A stretch of DNA of 53,343 bases, taken from the NCBI GenBank assembly GCA_002371135.1, contig DFGB01000001.1, positions 70,049 through 123,391 of the forward strand, given 5' to 3'. How positions within the stretch are numbered: position 1 is the first letter of the stretch; the number at the start of each line of letters is the position of its first letter. This DNA comes from Verrucomicrobia bacterium UBA3761 (GTDB lineage Bacteria > Verrucomicrobiota > Kiritimatiellia > RFP12 > UBA1067). The position numbers and the translations under genes are program-made. Positions 23,973-32,787 of the stretch are shown here, piece after piece. Below the pieces are notes generated by a model that was not told where the DNA came from, ran no database searches, and saw only the letters and a list, made by a program, of their open reading frames with translations.

Positions 23973-25424
23973 TCATTGCTTGGAAAATTCTGCAAGGAAC
24001 GCGAGGAATTCGTCGAAGTCGTCCGGGGTGAAGACGCGTGCTCCGGATCCCTGCGATTCGATTTCGGCGAGGTTGTCGGCGTGGGTGGTGTCGAGGCGGT
24101 CGGGGTATTTGTAGCGGAGGTTGCGCCTCGGGCGTCCATGGTAGCGACAGATCAGCCGCGCACCCTGCGCATCCCAGGAATTGCCGGAGAACGCAAGCGA
24201 ATCGCGGCAGTCGTTGAACATGCGCATGAGCGTGTCGGCGGAGCGTCCGAAGACGTTGGCGCGGACCGTGAAGCCATGCGTCCGGGCGGTCGTATCGTAT
24301 AACATGAGGTGGGCTCCGTTCGGGTTCCATCGCTGCGCATGTCCCCAGCCCATGCCGGCGTTCGTGAAAATGTTTTCTTCGACGCATACATTCTCGGTGA
24401 CGGCGGCGGCGCCTTGCTGCCAGTATTCATAGGAATATTCGCATTTGTCGACGGTGTTCGAGCGCCATGCGATGTTCCTCTGCACGGCTCCGTCGATGTT
24501 GGATTGGTTGGTGAGTCCTGCGTCCCAGCATTGGGAGATGTTGTTGCGCTCGACGAGGACGTCTTCGCACGGGCCCCAGAACTCGATGCCGTTGCCGTAG
24601 CGTACGCCGCGCCCGGCGTTGTCGAAGTAGAGATACCCGCCGCCGATCCATGATATGTCGCAGTTGCGGACCGTTATACGTTTGACGTCCCTGCCGCCAA
24701 TGCCGTGTGCGGCGGAAAAACGCAACGCAAGGCCGTCGTAGACGACATCGTGCATATACGCTTCATCGATGCAGTGGATTTTCTCGGCGAGTTCCACGGC
24801 GGCCGAGATCGTCGCCGGGTTGTGCGCCGATTTGACAAATACGCAGAACGACTCTGGATCGCACCAGAAATCGCGTTCGGTGGCGAGTTCTGCGAGGGAG
24901 CCCTTTTTCACCCCGCAGCAGACCACGTCGCCGGCGGAGTCGAGAAAGAGGACGTTGCCGATATCGACGCCGGAGTGCGTCTCGGTCATCCATACGCCGG
25001 CGCGTCCCTCGACACGCCGCCAGTCGTCTTCTCTGCTTTTGTCCAGGCTGGGTTCGAGCACAGGGGAGGGGCCTTTGCCGAATGCGCCGTATACGATCGG
25101 GTGGCCAGGCTTGCCGGATCTCGGCTGGAGTTGCCCGCGCCACACTCCGCCGCGGCGGAAGAGCACCTTCGCGCCTGGTCGCGGCACCATCTCGTTGACC
25201 TCGTCGAGCGAAATCCACGGCTCTATCAGAATAACATCGTCGCACGTTTCGCGACCATACGCGGCCTCGGCCTCCGCTTGCGCGGTGGCGGCTGCGCGGC
25301 CGACGATGAACTTAATTATGCCGCCTTCCTCCACCCACGTGCCTTTTCGCTGCGAGGCGGCCGCCTCCGATACGCACAGCAAGGCCGTGCATGCGATTGC
25401 GATTTTCAGATTCACGATTTTCAT
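23973..25424 (-). CDS. secreted right-handed beta-helix protein
   Basis: 483 residues with a signal peptide (MKIVNLKIAIACTALLCVSEAAAS). The central part has tandem parallel-beta-helix rungs: VVYDGLALRFSAAHG, ITVRNCDISWIGGGYLYFDN, VLVERNNISQCWDAGLT, VCVEENIFTNAG and FTVRANVFGRSADTL. This layout is used by polysaccharide lyases and glycosidases of pectin-type substrates, though no catalytic set can be named. It is downstream of the XylR-like regulator on the same strand (90-bp gap), so it is probably under the same control as the divergent glycosidase genes. Confidence 0.8.
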   Translation of the reverse strand: MKIVNLKIAIACTALLCVSEAAASQRKGTWVEEGGIIKFIVGRAAATAQAEAEAAYGRETCDDVILIEPWISLDEVNEMVPRPGAKVLFRRGGVWRGQLQPRSGKPGHPIVYGAFGKGPSPVLEPSLDKSREDDWRRVEGRAGVWMTETHSGVDIGNVLFLDSAGDVVCCGVKKGSLAELATERDFWCDPESFCVFVKSAHNPATISAAVELAEKIHCIDEAYMHDVVYDGLALRFSAAHGIGGRDVKRITVRNCDISWIGGGYLYFDNAGRGVRYGNGIEFWGPCEDVLVERNNISQCWDAGLTNQSNIDGAVQRNIAWRSNTVDKCEYSYEYWQQGAAAVTENVCVEENIFTNAGMGWGHAQRWNPNGAHLMLYDTTARTHGFTVRANVFGRSADTLMRMFNDCRDSLAFSGNSWDAQGARLICRYHGRPRRNLRYKYPDRLDTTHADNLAEIESQGSGARVFTPDDFDEFLAFLAEFSKQ

Positions 25425-25514
25425 GGCACGTGCGTTCCTTTCCTTGTCGCTAAGTTCTTTTGTGATGGCGGGTTGTCAGCTTGATGGCGGGCTGTCAGCC
25501 CGCCAACCCCGATA

Positions 25515-26720
25515 TCACGATCCCATTGCGTGCAGACGGTACTCGCGCATCGCGAGGCCGAAGCGCTGCCGGAACAGGCGGGAGAGGTGCTTGGGGTCCT
25601 TGAAGCCGCACAACAGGCAGATGCGCGAGATGGAATATGTGGTCGAAACGAGCAGCCGCTTCACCTCGGCGAGGCGTCGTTCGACAATCGCATCGAGCAC
25701 GGAGCGGCCCTCCACTTCGCGGAATCTGAGATCGATCAGTGCGCGGGATATGCCGAGATGCCGGGCGATGTCGTTGACGCGAATTCCGTTGCAGGCGTTC
25801 CGGTCGATGAACGCGAGTGCGCGATGGACGAGTTGCGCCGACGGCGAGAAGGGCTTGGAGGATTCCCTGACGACAATCGTCTTTGGCGGACACTTGACGG
25901 CTTTGGCCGCGTATGTCGCGTTGGCGCGGCCTGCCATCATTCTCGAAAGTCTCTCGGCCGCGCGGAAGCCCACCTGCTCGTGGTCCGGGAGGATGCTGGT
26001 CAGGGTGGGTACGGTGAAGTCGCAGATGACACGATCGTTGTCGACTCCGATCACCGCGACCTGCTGAGGCACGTTCAGCCCCAGGCGGCTGCAACACTCG
26101 AGCACCTGCGCCGCGCGCACGTCGTGGTCCGTCATCACCGCCGCAGGCTTTGGCAGCGCGAGCAACCAGCGCTCCAGGTTTTCGATATCGCCGGGCGAGC
26201 CTGTGGATTCGACGGGCCCGTCCGGTCCGTCGAGCGTCCGTGCGCGGAATCCCGCTTCGCGCAAGGCCCGGACAAAGCCGTTCTTGCGAAGATACGACCA
26301 CGGCAGGTCGCGGTATGAAGCGGCGAAGCCGTAGGAGTTGACCGCGCCGAGCGAGAGGAGGTATTTCGCGCCAAGCGCGCCGATTCCCTCCTCGTCCATT
26401 CCGACGAACGATATGCCGTTCTTCCTCGCGGCGATGCGCGGGTCCGGAGCGCTCATGACGACCATCGGAATGTCGAGCGCGGCGAATGCGTCGGCGACAT
26501 CCTGCGTCAATCCGATTTCGCTTGTCAATATCCCGCTGTAGCCTTGCGAGGCGAACGCGGCGACCTTTTCGCTGGTGAGCATGTCCGGCATGTTGTCCAT
26601 GTGGACGCTGCAGTACGGGTCGGTGCGTGCATATTGCAACGCGCCCTGCAGCAATTCTCTGCCGGAACCGTTCGTCCTCACAATGAGCAGAACTTTGTTT
26701 CTATTAGCAGGCGCTTCCAT
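25515..26720 (-). CDS. XylR-like AraC-family transcription regulator
   Basis: 401 residues. Residues 9-275 form a LacI/periplasmic-binding-type ligand domain (VLLIVRTNGSGRELLQGAL, GISFVGMDEEGIGALGAKYL, VAVIGVDNDRVICDF). Residues 290-395 carry the two-HTH AraC DNA-binding domain (VNDIARHLGISRALIDLRFR and ISRICLLCGFKDPKHLSRLF). Without an N-terminal LacI HTH, this is the XylR architecture, a sugar-responsive activator. It is divergent from the rhamnosidase operon and probably controls it. The TATAAT on the minus strand (26730-26735) lies only 9 nt before the ATG, so the message may be nearly leaderless. Confidence 0.9.
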   Translation of the reverse strand: MEAPANRNKVLLIVRTNGSGRELLQGALQYARTDPYCSVHMDNMPDMLTSEKVAAFASQGYSGILTSEIGLTQDVADAFAALDIPMVVMSAPDPRIAARKNGISFVGMDEEGIGALGAKYLLSLGAVNSYGFAASYRDLPWSYLRKNGFVRALREAGFRARTLDGPDGPVESTGSPGDIENLERWLLALPKPAAVMTDHDVRAAQVLECCSRLGLNVPQQVAVIGVDNDRVICDFTVPTLTSILPDHEQVGFRAAERLSRMMAGRANATYAAKAVKCPPKTIVVRESSKPFSPSAQLVHRALAFIDRNACNGIRVNDIARHLGISRALIDLRFREVEGRSVLDAIVERRLAEVKRLLVSTTYSISRICLLCGFKDPKHLSRLFRQRFGLAMREYRLHAMGS

Positions 26721-26729
26721 ACGCGCATG

Positions 26730-26738
26730 ATTATAGCA
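26730..26738 (-). promoter_or_regulatory. extended -10 of the XylR-like gene
   Basis: TGCTATAAT read on the minus strand (hexamer 26730-26735). The -35 region is weak. The hexamer is 9 nt from the start codon, placing the expected transcription start at or within about 3 nt of the ATG. Confidence 0.6.
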
Positions 26739-27018
26739 TATTTCTCCATTGTTGGGAAGGGAGGAAAATTCTCGATTCCCGATTTTCGATTTTCGATTTC
26801 CGATTTTTATCTCCCGCAGAGAGCTTGAGAGTTCGCAGAGAACTTTTCAATTTTATGTTTGACACACGGATTTGTTCGCGTATATAAGCCGTTCACGATG
26901 CGAAGGCCGTCAGGCCTGGCCAAATCCGTTTGTTTTAACAAACCGGAAATCGAAAATCGAAAAACCTCTTTATTGAAAATGCGATATTTGTTTTATGGAT
27001 AGCACCACCGTGAAATGC

Positions 27019-27047
27019 TTGACGATACGCTGTATCCATGCTATAAT
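27019..27047 (+). promoter_or_regulatory. promoter of the GH78 glycosidase operon
   Basis: TTGACG at 27019-27024 and TATAAT at 27042-27047 with an ideal 17-bp spacer and TGC before the -10. The ATG at 27058 is only 10 nt beyond, with no Shine-Dalgarno, so a leaderless or nearly leaderless transcript is predicted. Confidence 0.7.
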
Positions 27048-27057
27048 CTGCGGCGTG

Positions 27058-29514
27058 ATGAGGAAAGTGCATATATCACCGGCGGCAGTACTCGCGGTCG
27101 TCGCATGCGCAGGAGCGCAGGCGTTGGCGTCCTGGAATTTCACAGTGCGCTCCGGCGAGGCTCGCACCATCGACCTTGGAGCGCAGACGGTAGGGGGCTA
27201 CGCGGTGTTCGACGTCGTAGAGCGATCCGGCGAGTGCCTGCTCACTATTGAATACGCCTGCCATCCCGACGGGCTCACGGGCAAGGGAGACTTCCAGCGC
27301 GAGACGGCCGCGAGATACCTCGGCGAGCAGTTCGACCTGCCCGTCCTCCCAGGCAACATCAACCGCCACGAGATATACCGCATCTGCCGCACGGGGAGGT
27401 TCGTCGCGCCGCTCATCCAGGGACAGGAGCGCTATGCGCGTTTCCACGTCGAGCCCGAAGGCGCGTCGGTGGCGATAGAGAATTTCGCAATTTCGAACGC
27501 GGAAGTTTTCGCCGCCGAGCCGCTTGCCGGTTCGTTCCGTTGCAGCGACGAGCGGCTGAACAAACTTTGGGACGCGAGCGTGTGGACATGCCGCCTTGCA
27601 TCGTTCCCCAACCATGACGCGTGGAAATGCGCGGGCGGACGCCTTATGCCGCGCAAGCTCGAAAAGGGTTCGCCGGAGGGCTGGTGCCTCGAAACCGCGC
27701 CGGCGGATGGAACGCTCGAAATCGTGTACGAGTTCGACGCGAATCCGCATTTCCCCGCAGGTCGCTTCACCGTTCTCGCCGGAAACAGGCGCGTTGAAGT
27801 CGTGCAGGATTCAACGAACGAACTCAAGCGGCTTTCGGTGCCGGTGCGCCTGGGCGAGCGGTTCGGTTTCGCTGTCGAGAAGGAGTCCTGGCCGATGATA
27901 GAGAGCGTAGAGTTGAAATCGCAAGACGGCGAAACTCTGTTCCGTGACGACTTCGACGGCTCGCTTGCGAGGTGGGCTTTCACCCGCACCCGCTCCTTCA
28001 TCGCCGACGGCGCCAAGCGCGACCGCCTCCTCTGGAGCGGCGACCTCTGGTGGGCCGAGCGCAACATCTTCCACGCCTTCGCTCCGGACGTCCCGTACAT
28101 GCGCGACTCGATTTTCATGATGGCCGAGAACCAAACTCCCGAGGGCTACATACAGGCATGCCCGTATCCCGAGAACCACGTGAAACTCAAATCGCTCGAA
28201 CTCGGGCCTTGGGAGTCCGATGAATTCGCCGCATGGTTCGTGCCTGTCGTATGGGACTATCTCCTCTACACAGGCGACGCGCGGACTGTGCGCGAGGTAT
28301 ATCCCGCCGTGAAGAGGCTGATGGCGTACTTGATGTCGAACCGCGAGCCGGACGGTCTATACCGCATGCGTCCCGGTTTTTCAAAGTCGATCGGCGGCGA
28401 CCGCCTTGGCGCTACGGACCATGTCACATACATGAATATCCTTCTTTGGATGTGCTACCGCGACTCCGCGCGCATCTCGGATGAACTCGGCGAGGTCGAG
28501 GGCGACGCATGGCGGCGCGAAGGCGAAGCGCTTGCGCGGACAATACGCGCGAAACTATGGGACGCAGAGAAGTCGTTCTTCACCGTATCGCTGGAAGATC
28601 GCGACTTCCGTATACTCGACAACGCCTTCGCAATCGGCACTGGATTTGCGACGCCCGAGGAGGCGAAGGCGCTCGTGTCGCGCCTGACGCGGATCGGCGT
28701 CGGGAAAATCCAGGCGCTCATAATGCGCGGCAAGTTCGAATACGGCTACGGTTCCTCCGCTCTGGCCACGTTCGAACGCTCCAATTGGTTGAAGGTGCTG
28801 GAGGACGACTGGCCCGGTGCGCATTGCACCACTGAATGCATGTTCATGATGACGAAGTCGTGGTGGGACGAGTCGCACCCGGATACCGCCATGGCTGGAC
28901 AGCTCTCCGATTACGTCCTCGGGCTGCGGCCCGTAGAGCCCGGCTATCGCCGCTGGACGTTCAACCCGCACCCGGGCGAGCTCGATTTCGCCGAGGGCTG
29001 CGTCCCCACGCCGCGCGGGCCGATTGAAGTGCGATGGGAACGTGCGGGAGACTCGCTCAAGTGCCGGATAAAGGAGCCGGGGGAACCCGCGCGCGAATTC
29101 ATGCAGGCGATTCAGGAGGAGCCCGATTTCTCCGACGCCATGGCGCTGAAGGATGGCGTTCTCGAGATTTTCGACTGCTTCTCCGATACGTCCACGCGGC
29201 CCGACTCCTACGCAGAACTCGTTTTCGATATTTCCAAGACCGCCGCATTGCGCGAGATAATCTTGGAACCCACGGACAACGACGTCGGCTGGCCAGGCAA
29301 TCTGAAAGTCGAAACTTCCGAAGACCGCAAGCGCTGGACGACGCTGCGCGAATTCGACGAGTTGCCGCGCCGCACGACGACCATCGATGCGCGTACCGTA
29401 GTCGGCGCGACACGCGCGCGCTACATCCGCATTTCATCGACGCGCCTCGGCCGCGCATGGCTTGTCAAAAATTTCAATATGCAATTCGGCAAAGTAACCG
29501 TCCGTTTCGAGTAG
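27058..29514 (+). CDS. secreted alpha-L-rhamnosidase-like glycoside hydrolase (GH78 type)
   Basis: 818 residues with a signal peptide (MRKVHISPAAVLAVVACAGAQALA). The (alpha/alpha)6 region carries RLNKLWDASVWT and the GH78 hallmark DGAKRDRLLWSGDL, which holds the acidic/Arg residues that bind rhamnose, and later DDWPGAHCTTECMFMM. A discoidin/F5-8C-like beta-sandwich closes the protein (LREIILEPTDNDVGWPGNLKVETS...YIRISSTRLG). It should cleave terminal rhamnose from pectic or other plant polymers outside the cytoplasm. ATG 27058 is preferred over 26995 because the signal peptide starts there and the promoter lies between them. Confidence 0.78.
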   Translation: MRKVHISPAAVLAVVACAGAQALASWNFTVRSGEARTIDLGAQTVGGYAVFDVVERSGECLLTIEYACHPDGLTGKGDFQRETAARYLGEQFDLPVLPGNINRHEIYRICRTGRFVAPLIQGQERYARFHVEPEGASVAIENFAISNAEVFAAEPLAGSFRCSDERLNKLWDASVWTCRLASFPNHDAWKCAGGRLMPRKLEKGSPEGWCLETAPADGTLEIVYEFDANPHFPAGRFTVLAGNRRVEVVQDSTNELKRLSVPVRLGERFGFAVEKESWPMIESVELKSQDGETLFRDDFDGSLARWAFTRTRSFIADGAKRDRLLWSGDLWWAERNIFHAFAPDVPYMRDSIFMMAENQTPEGYIQACPYPENHVKLKSLELGPWESDEFAAWFVPVVWDYLLYTGDARTVREVYPAVKRLMAYLMSNREPDGLYRMRPGFSKSIGGDRLGATDHVTYMNILLWMCYRDSARISDELGEVEGDAWRREGEALARTIRAKLWDAEKSFFTVSLEDRDFRILDNAFAIGTGFATPEEAKALVSRLTRIGVGKIQALIMRGKFEYGYGSSALATFERSNWLKVLEDDWPGAHCTTECMFMMTKSWWDESHPDTAMAGQLSDYVLGLRPVEPGYRRWTFNPHPGELDFAEGCVPTPRGPIEVRWERAGDSLKCRIKEPGEPAREFMQAIQEEPDFSDAMALKDGVLEIFDCFSDTSTRPDSYAELVFDISKTAALREIILEPTDNDVGWPGNLKVETSEDRKRWTTLREFDELPRRTTTIDARTVVGATRARYIRISSTRLGRAWLVKNFNMQFGKVTVRFE

Positions 29515-29585
29515 TGCATGCGATTGAAAAATCGAAGAATCGAAAATTGCAAATCGTGAATTCTAAACCGTAAAATTCTCACGCG
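29515..29585. repeat. short GAAAATCG-type array
   Basis: Units ATTGAAAA, ATCGAAGA and ATCGAAAA lie at 29523-29548, between the rhamnosidase stop and the leader of the next gene. Confidence 0.6.
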
Positions 29586-29598
29586 AAAGGGCAACACC

Positions 29599-32500
29599 AT
29601 GAAAAAACATATCATGCGTTTCATGTGCTTCGTCATATGCGCTCTTGCGGCGGCGGCAAGTTTTGCGCGCACGGTAGGTGTCGCGTCTAGGGCGGATTCC
29701 GCTCTCACGCTCGCGTTCGGCGACGCCGACGGCAACGCCTACACTCTCGCCTGGGGCTACGGCGCGAGCGACGGCGGCGCTGTCACCAACGCATGGGATG
29801 CGTTTGAAATCCTTGAAACCGTTGCCGCGGACGCGGTCACGACAAGCGTGACCCTACCCGCAGGCTGGGGCGATACGGTGAAATCCCTCCGCTTCTTCCT
29901 CCTCGAACCGGAAACGCGCCCCTACGCCACGCGCCTCGAATACATCGAGTCCACCGGCACGCAGTGGATTGACACGCAAGTGCGCGGCAAGGTCGGCGTC
30001 GAGGTGGAAATCGACGTCGCCTGCGTGACGATGGGCGACAACACGATTCTCGGATGCCGCAAGGACACTGGCAACACTCGTTTCTTCGCGGTCCACTGGG
30101 CAAACAGTAAATGGGGCTATGGTCTGGAGACGTTCGCCTACTGGTCGCCATCCGCCGATATCACGACCGGCACGCGATACACCGTCCGCAACACGATCAA
30201 GAGCGGCGAACAGTCGAGCTATGTCAACAATACGCAGAAGGGGACGATCGGCACGAAATCGAGTTCGCTCGATACGGGGCTTGACATGTATCTTTTCGCG
30301 GCGAATATGTATGGCTCTGCGGGGCAGCAGGCCAAGGCGCGCATTTATTCGGCGAAGATCTGGCTCGACGGCGAGCTGAAGCGCGACTTTGTTCCGTGCA
30401 GGGATTCAAACGGCGTTGCGTGCCTGTGGGACGATGAATCCAAGTCGTATTTCTACAACGGCGGCAGCGGCTCGTTCACGGCCGGTGCGGAGATTCCGCT
30501 CGGTATGTCAGTCGCGACAGTGTCGGCGGCCCACAACTGGGTTTCCGCCAACACGCTCGTCGTCGAGGCCGGTGCGCCCACCTCCGTCATGTCCGATGCC
30601 TCCTACGACGCGGTGCTGCTGCGCGATACGCTCGCGATCAATGGCGGGACGCTCACCACGCCATCCATCGTAATCGACGGCGCGGCCGGTTGCCTCGACG
30701 TCGACGGCGGCACGCTTTCGTCCGCGGCGCGGCTTTCGCTTTCGCCCGACCTTGAAACCGAGAACGAGTACGCGACAGTCCTTGCGCTGCGTCAAGGCAG
30801 AACTGTTCTCCAATGCGCGACGAATGCCAATGCCGCCGTCGCCACCCGCATCCACTTCCTAGGCGGCTCGCTCGGCTGCACGTCGTTCTCCGGAACGCCG
30901 CTCTGCTCCGCAAACGGCGGCAAGTGGATTCTCGAAGGAACGGCCACATCCCCTATTCGTTTCGGGCCGCTTGGACTTCAGCGCATGAGCTGGCTCACGG
31001 GCGACGGCTCCATCGAAACACGCGGGCCGTGCGACGTCGTTATCGACTCCTCCGACTACAACGCCGAAAATGATTGGCGCGGCACCGTTTACCTCAATAC
31101 GCGCAATACGACGTGGAATCACACGGGCAGCCTTGTCCTTTCCAACGCTGTCAATGTCATCTGCCGCGCCGACGATTGCCTGCCGTCCGGGACGCAGACT
31201 GGCGGCATCGTCCTCAAGTGGATCAACCGCGCCGGCCCGCCCGCCCCCAGGCTCGACTTGAACGGCCACAGCGCAGCCGTGAACGGCATCGACGGCTCTG
31301 CTGGCGGCGTCGTCACGAACTCATCGTCCACCGTCGCCACGCTCCGCATCGGCGAGGGCGATACGATCGGCTCCATCACGAACCTCGTCCTCTCCAGCGG
31401 CAACATCGCGCTCGTGAAACGCGGCGCGGAAACGAACATTGTCGCCCTGGGCGCGTCCGACCTTGCTTCGCTTTCCGTAGAAGCCGGGACGCTCGTCGTG
31501 ACTGGCGACGCGGGGACGCATCTTGTCGCCGCGTCCGTCACCGTCGCCGATGGCGCGACGCTCGTGATCGACGGTACCGTCATCAGCGCCGGCGCGCTAT
31601 CTGGGGAGGGAACGATTGAGAAAATCAATGGCGGCGACGTCGAGATCACCTTCGGCGACAATGGCACGGCGGACACGGTCGTCTATGACGATCCGGAACT
31701 GCCGGAAGGCAATGCATTCGTCAAGGTTGGCTCGAACCGTGCCATTATCCAGACCGCTACTGCCATCGACACCGACATCGATGTGCGCGGCGGTTCGCTC
31801 GTCTTCTCCGGACGTACCTGTACGAACGAGTGGTATCGCTTTAAGTTCAACGGCTCGCAATACGGTCAATATAACCAAATCGCGATTGGCGATTTGCAAA
31901 TCTATTCCGACACGGATGGGAACGAAAACGTCGCGCTGGGCATCGGCGCAAACGGCAACGTCCTCGCGAACGGGACCTCCCCCGCGACGCTTGAGAGGGG
32001 GCAGTGCGTGGCGCACTTCGCGACCACCGCCACCGTCCCGTCCGGCAACCAAGCTGACCTCTGGGATTTGCGCAACGCGTTCGATGGCGACGCCTACAAA
32101 GCCGTCCTCTCGGCGAGCACCTACTATATCTACAACAACGCTTCTCAGACGTGGGTGGCATTCCGCATGGCAGAGGGGAAGAACCGCGTCCAGTCGTACC
32201 TGCCGGTCAAGGCGAGCGGGCTGACGTGGTACTGGCATCCAAGCGCATGGCTGTTCGAGACGAGCGTCGACGGTGATAACTGGCAAACGCTGGATGTGCA
32301 GACAGGCGCGATTTCCTCCAGCGGCTACGGCTCGACGCCGTTCGTGCTCAAGGGCTTCCTCGCCGACGGCGCGGCAGGCTTCGATCCGACGGCGGATGTG
32401 AAGGTTGCGGCGGGCGCGACGCTCGATGTCACCGGAGTCGCGGGCGGCCAGACGCTCTCGCATCTCACGGTCGACTGGACGGAAGGCGGCGGCACGATCC

Positions 32501-32730
32501 GCGGCGGCACCATCGCCGCGAATGGCGTCCTCAATCTCGTCGGCGTCTCTGCCGACGCAGACTTGCGCTACGCAATAGTGCCGCTCACGCTCGACCTCGC
32601 CGGGGATGCCGAGAACTTCAGGACCTGGACTGTCGCGATTGACGGCGTCGCCGACGGACGCTACGCGCTCCGCATGACCGGCGACGGCCTCATCCTCGAC
32701 AGGAAGGGCTTCTTCATCATGGTGAGGTAG
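29599..32730 (+). CDS. large secreted protein with LamG-like and beta-repeat modules
   Basis: 1043 residues. Signal peptide MKKHIMRFMCFVICALAAAASFA. A roughly 70-residue domain (LAFGDADGNAYTLAWGYG) is followed by a LamG/concanavalin-like module beginning LEYIESTGTQWIDTQV (about 112-300). A beta-strand-repeat module at about 415-620 (LCSANGGKWILEG, VICRADDCLPSG, LDLNGHSAAVNG) has two relatives in the protein at 38175. An F5/8C-like sandwich lies near 740-900. It ends in RKGFFIMVR. It is probably a surface carbohydrate-binding protein. AAAGGG precedes the ATG. Its first 20 codons and leader are nearly identical to those of the gene at 34591. Confidence 0.78.
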   Translation: MKKHIMRFMCFVICALAAAASFARTVGVASRADSALTLAFGDADGNAYTLAWGYGASDGGAVTNAWDAFEILETVAADAVTTSVTLPAGWGDTVKSLRFFLLEPETRPYATRLEYIESTGTQWIDTQVRGKVGVEVEIDVACVTMGDNTILGCRKDTGNTRFFAVHWANSKWGYGLETFAYWSPSADITTGTRYTVRNTIKSGEQSSYVNNTQKGTIGTKSSSLDTGLDMYLFAANMYGSAGQQAKARIYSAKIWLDGELKRDFVPCRDSNGVACLWDDESKSYFYNGGSGSFTAGAEIPLGMSVATVSAAHNWVSANTLVVEAGAPTSVMSDASYDAVLLRDTLAINGGTLTTPSIVIDGAAGCLDVDGGTLSSAARLSLSPDLETENEYATVLALRQGRTVLQCATNANAAVATRIHFLGGSLGCTSFSGTPLCSANGGKWILEGTATSPIRFGPLGLQRMSWLTGDGSIETRGPCDVVIDSSDYNAENDWRGTVYLNTRNTTWNHTGSLVLSNAVNVICRADDCLPSGTQTGGIVLKWINRAGPPAPRLDLNGHSAAVNGIDGSAGGVVTNSSSTVATLRIGEGDTIGSITNLVLSSGNIALVKRGAETNIVALGASDLASLSVEAGTLVVTGDAGTHLVAASVTVADGATLVIDGTVISAGALSGEGTIEKINGGDVEITFGDNGTADTVVYDDPELPEGNAFVKVGSNRAIIQTATAIDTDIDVRGGSLVFSGRTCTNEWYRFKFNGSQYGQYNQIAIGDLQIYSDTDGNENVALGIGANGNVLANGTSPATLERGQCVAHFATTATVPSGNQADLWDLRNAFDGDAYKAVLSASTYYIYNNASQTWVAFRMAEGKNRVQSYLPVKASGLTWYWHPSAWLFETSVDGDNWQTLDVQTGAISSSGYGSTPFVLKGFLADGAAGFDPTADVKVAAGATLDVTGVAGGQTLSHLTVDWTEGGGTIRGGTIAANGVLNLVGVSADADLRYAIVPLTLDLAGDAENFRTWTVAIDGVADGRYALRMTGDGLILDRKGFFIMVR

Positions 32731-32787
32731 TCACAAGTCCTAAGTCCTGAGTCCTAAGTCCTGGGTCCTCTAGAAGCTCTAGAAGAA
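32731..32787. repeat. GTCCTAA heptamer array plus TCTAGAAG units
   Basis: GTCCTAA, GTCCTGA, GTCCTAA, GTCCTGG and GTCCT run with a 7-bp period from 32737, followed by CTCTAGAAG units up to the next start codon. The same heptamer recurs at 52186-52212 (inverted). Confidence 0.8.

Larger units (their letters stand above)
26721..27057. other. divergent regulatory region between XylR-like gene and glycosidase operon
   Basis: This 337-bp gap holds GATTTTCG/GAAAATCG octamer arrays (26770-26812, 26945-26966). It also has a candidate promoter TTGACA-17-ATATAA (26859-26887) and a near-perfect palindrome GTTTGTTTTAACAAAC (26928-26943) that could be an operator. The two flanking gene promoters are annotated separately. 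A 34-codon ORF (26898-27002) starting just after the middle promoter overlaps repeats and is doubtful. Confidence 0.6.
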
